The translations under genes were made by a program, and so were the position numbers. Source: an uncultured Lachnospiraceae bacterium (GTDB lineage Bacteria; Bacillota; Clostridia; Lachnospirales; Lachnospiraceae). From it: a DNA stretch of 6,262 nucleotides. Of this stretch, positions 5,821 to 6,262 are shown piece by piece; positions within the stretch are counted from its first letter, which is position 1, and each line of letters begins with the position of its first letter. The notes beneath the pieces are model-generated. The model worked only from the letters and a program-made list of their open reading frames with translations, did no database searches and was not told the origin of the DNA. The stretch lies in assembly GCA_902797475.1 (NCBI GenBank), contig CADBTG010000164.1:1-6262 (forward strand). Reading direction: 5' to 3'.

Positions 5821-5902
5821 CAAACTCTTCCACGGTCAGTTCATTGGCGCATCTGGCCTTGGGGCTTAATTCAATTTCATCCCCGGTCTTATTCGAACTC
5901 AA
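5786..5902 (-). CDS. Possible 38-codon small ORF after guaA (doubtful)
   Basis: A minus-strand frame from TTG at 5902 to TGA at 5786 reads LSSNKTGDEIELSPKARC at its start and goes on through LTVEEFEKRK to SLQTV. It overlaps the last 14 nt of guaA in another frame. The composition is protein-like: amphipathic, charged and no rare-residue clusters. There is no ATG and no convincing ribosome site (only CGGGAA nearby). Its last codons lie in the terminator hairpin. It could be a remnant of a larger gene, a coupled small protein or chance. I do not recognise a family. Confidence 0.2.
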   Translation of the reverse strand: MSSNKTGDEIELSPKARCANELTVEEFEKRKHKSLQTV

Positions 5903-6262
5903 TTGTTCCCGGCGGTTTGCTCGTCAGGTCATAGAATACGCGGTTCACGCCGCGGACTTCCTTGATGATGCGGGTCATGACCGTGTCGAGCACGTCGTAC
6001 GGAATGCGCGCCATCTCGGCCGTCATAAAATCGGTCGTCTTCACGGCGCGAAGCGCAACCGCATGGTCGTACGTACGCTCATCGCCCATGACGCCGACGG
6101 AGCGAACGTTCGTGAGCGCCGCATAGTACTGGTCCGGCTTCCACGAAGCAACCTCGCCGGTCTGCTTCGTATGCTCGGCGAGCGCTTTGCCGACTTCCTC
6201 GCGGAAAATGTAATCCGCATCCTGTACGATGCGCACCTTGTCCTCCGTGATATCGCCGATGA
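5889..6262 (-). CDS. guaA: GMP synthase (glutamine-hydrolysing), C-terminal part (5' end outside window)
   Basis: 123 codons of the C-terminal end of GuaA, entering at 6262 in frame and ending in TAA at 5889-5891. The enzyme converts XMP, ATP and glutamine to GMP in purine synthesis in the cytoplasm. Visible family signatures are VRIVQDADYIFREEV, the conserved LTNVRSVGVMGDERTYDHAV and ALRAVKTTDFMTA segments of the dimerisation / XMP-binding domain, RIPYDVLDTVMTRIIKEV, and the terminal DLTSKPPGTIEFE, which matches the invariant SKPPxTIEWE ending with F for W. The GTG at 6236 is an internal valine, not a start; codons continue upstream (IGDITEDK). It is convergent with the acyltransferase and shares the hairpin between them. 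Nothing is broken in the visible part. Confidence 0.96.
   Translation of the reverse strand, partial: IGDITEDKVRIVQDADYIFREEVGKALAEHTKQTGEVASWKPDQYYAALTNVRSVGVMGDERTYDHAVALRAVKTTDFMTAEMARIPYDVLDTVMTRIIKEVRGVNRVFYDLTSKPPGTIEFE

Overview
The window looks like a chromosomal segment of a low-to-mid GC Gram-positive anaerobe in the Clostridia, possibly Lachnospiraceae-like. The grounds are the gene families (M3 oligoendopeptidase, XRE regulator with a multi-pass membrane tail, GT8 glycosyltransferase next to a PlsC-type acyltransferase, GuaA), strong GGAGG-type ribosome binding sites and hairpin-plus-T terminators. The taxonomic placement is inference; no rRNA or marker alignment was possible. Almost all of the DNA is explained by seven genes, two of them cut by the window edges. 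No phage, insertion sequence, CRISPR array, tRNA or rRNA is visible.

Left part (1-3805, all minus strand). Reading in the direction of transcription from 3805 there is a tight three-gene operon. It holds an XRE helix-turn-helix regulator with four predicted membrane segments, then after a 4-nt gap an isochorismatase-fold cysteine hydrolase, then with a 17-nt overlap an M3-family oligoendopeptidase. A strong hairpin terminator at 862-898 ends it. Downstream, with its own ribosome binding site and possibly its own promoter, begins an ABC exporter whose N-terminal membrane domain (242 codons) is present. The rest lies beyond position 1.

Middle (3806-3992). This is a divergent intergenic region and the most information-rich non-coding part of the window. 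It contains a good sigma-A-type promoter for the regulator (TTGATT-17-TATGAT) placed so close to the ATG that the mRNA is probably leaderless. Upstream of it lie two perfect 12-bp direct repeats exactly 21 bp apart. Nearer the plus-strand genes is a perfect 18-bp inverted repeat whose 6-nt loop carries most of a TTTACA box. These look like binding sites for at least two DNA-binding proteins.

Right part (3993-6262). A plus-strand two-gene operon encodes a GT8 glycosyltransferase and, overlapping by 8 nt, a PlsC-type acyltransferase, followed by a 16-bp-stem terminator. The pairing suggests synthesis or decoration of a membrane glycolipid or other envelope glycoconjugate. Convergent to it is the C-terminal 123 codons of GMP synthase (guaA). 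A 38-codon frame after guaA is protein-like but unproven.

The coding content belongs to known families. What deserves a second look is the control architecture of the divergent promoter region, the GT8-PlsC pair with its variant acyltransferase motif, and the small frame after guaA. I do not see a clearly new system.
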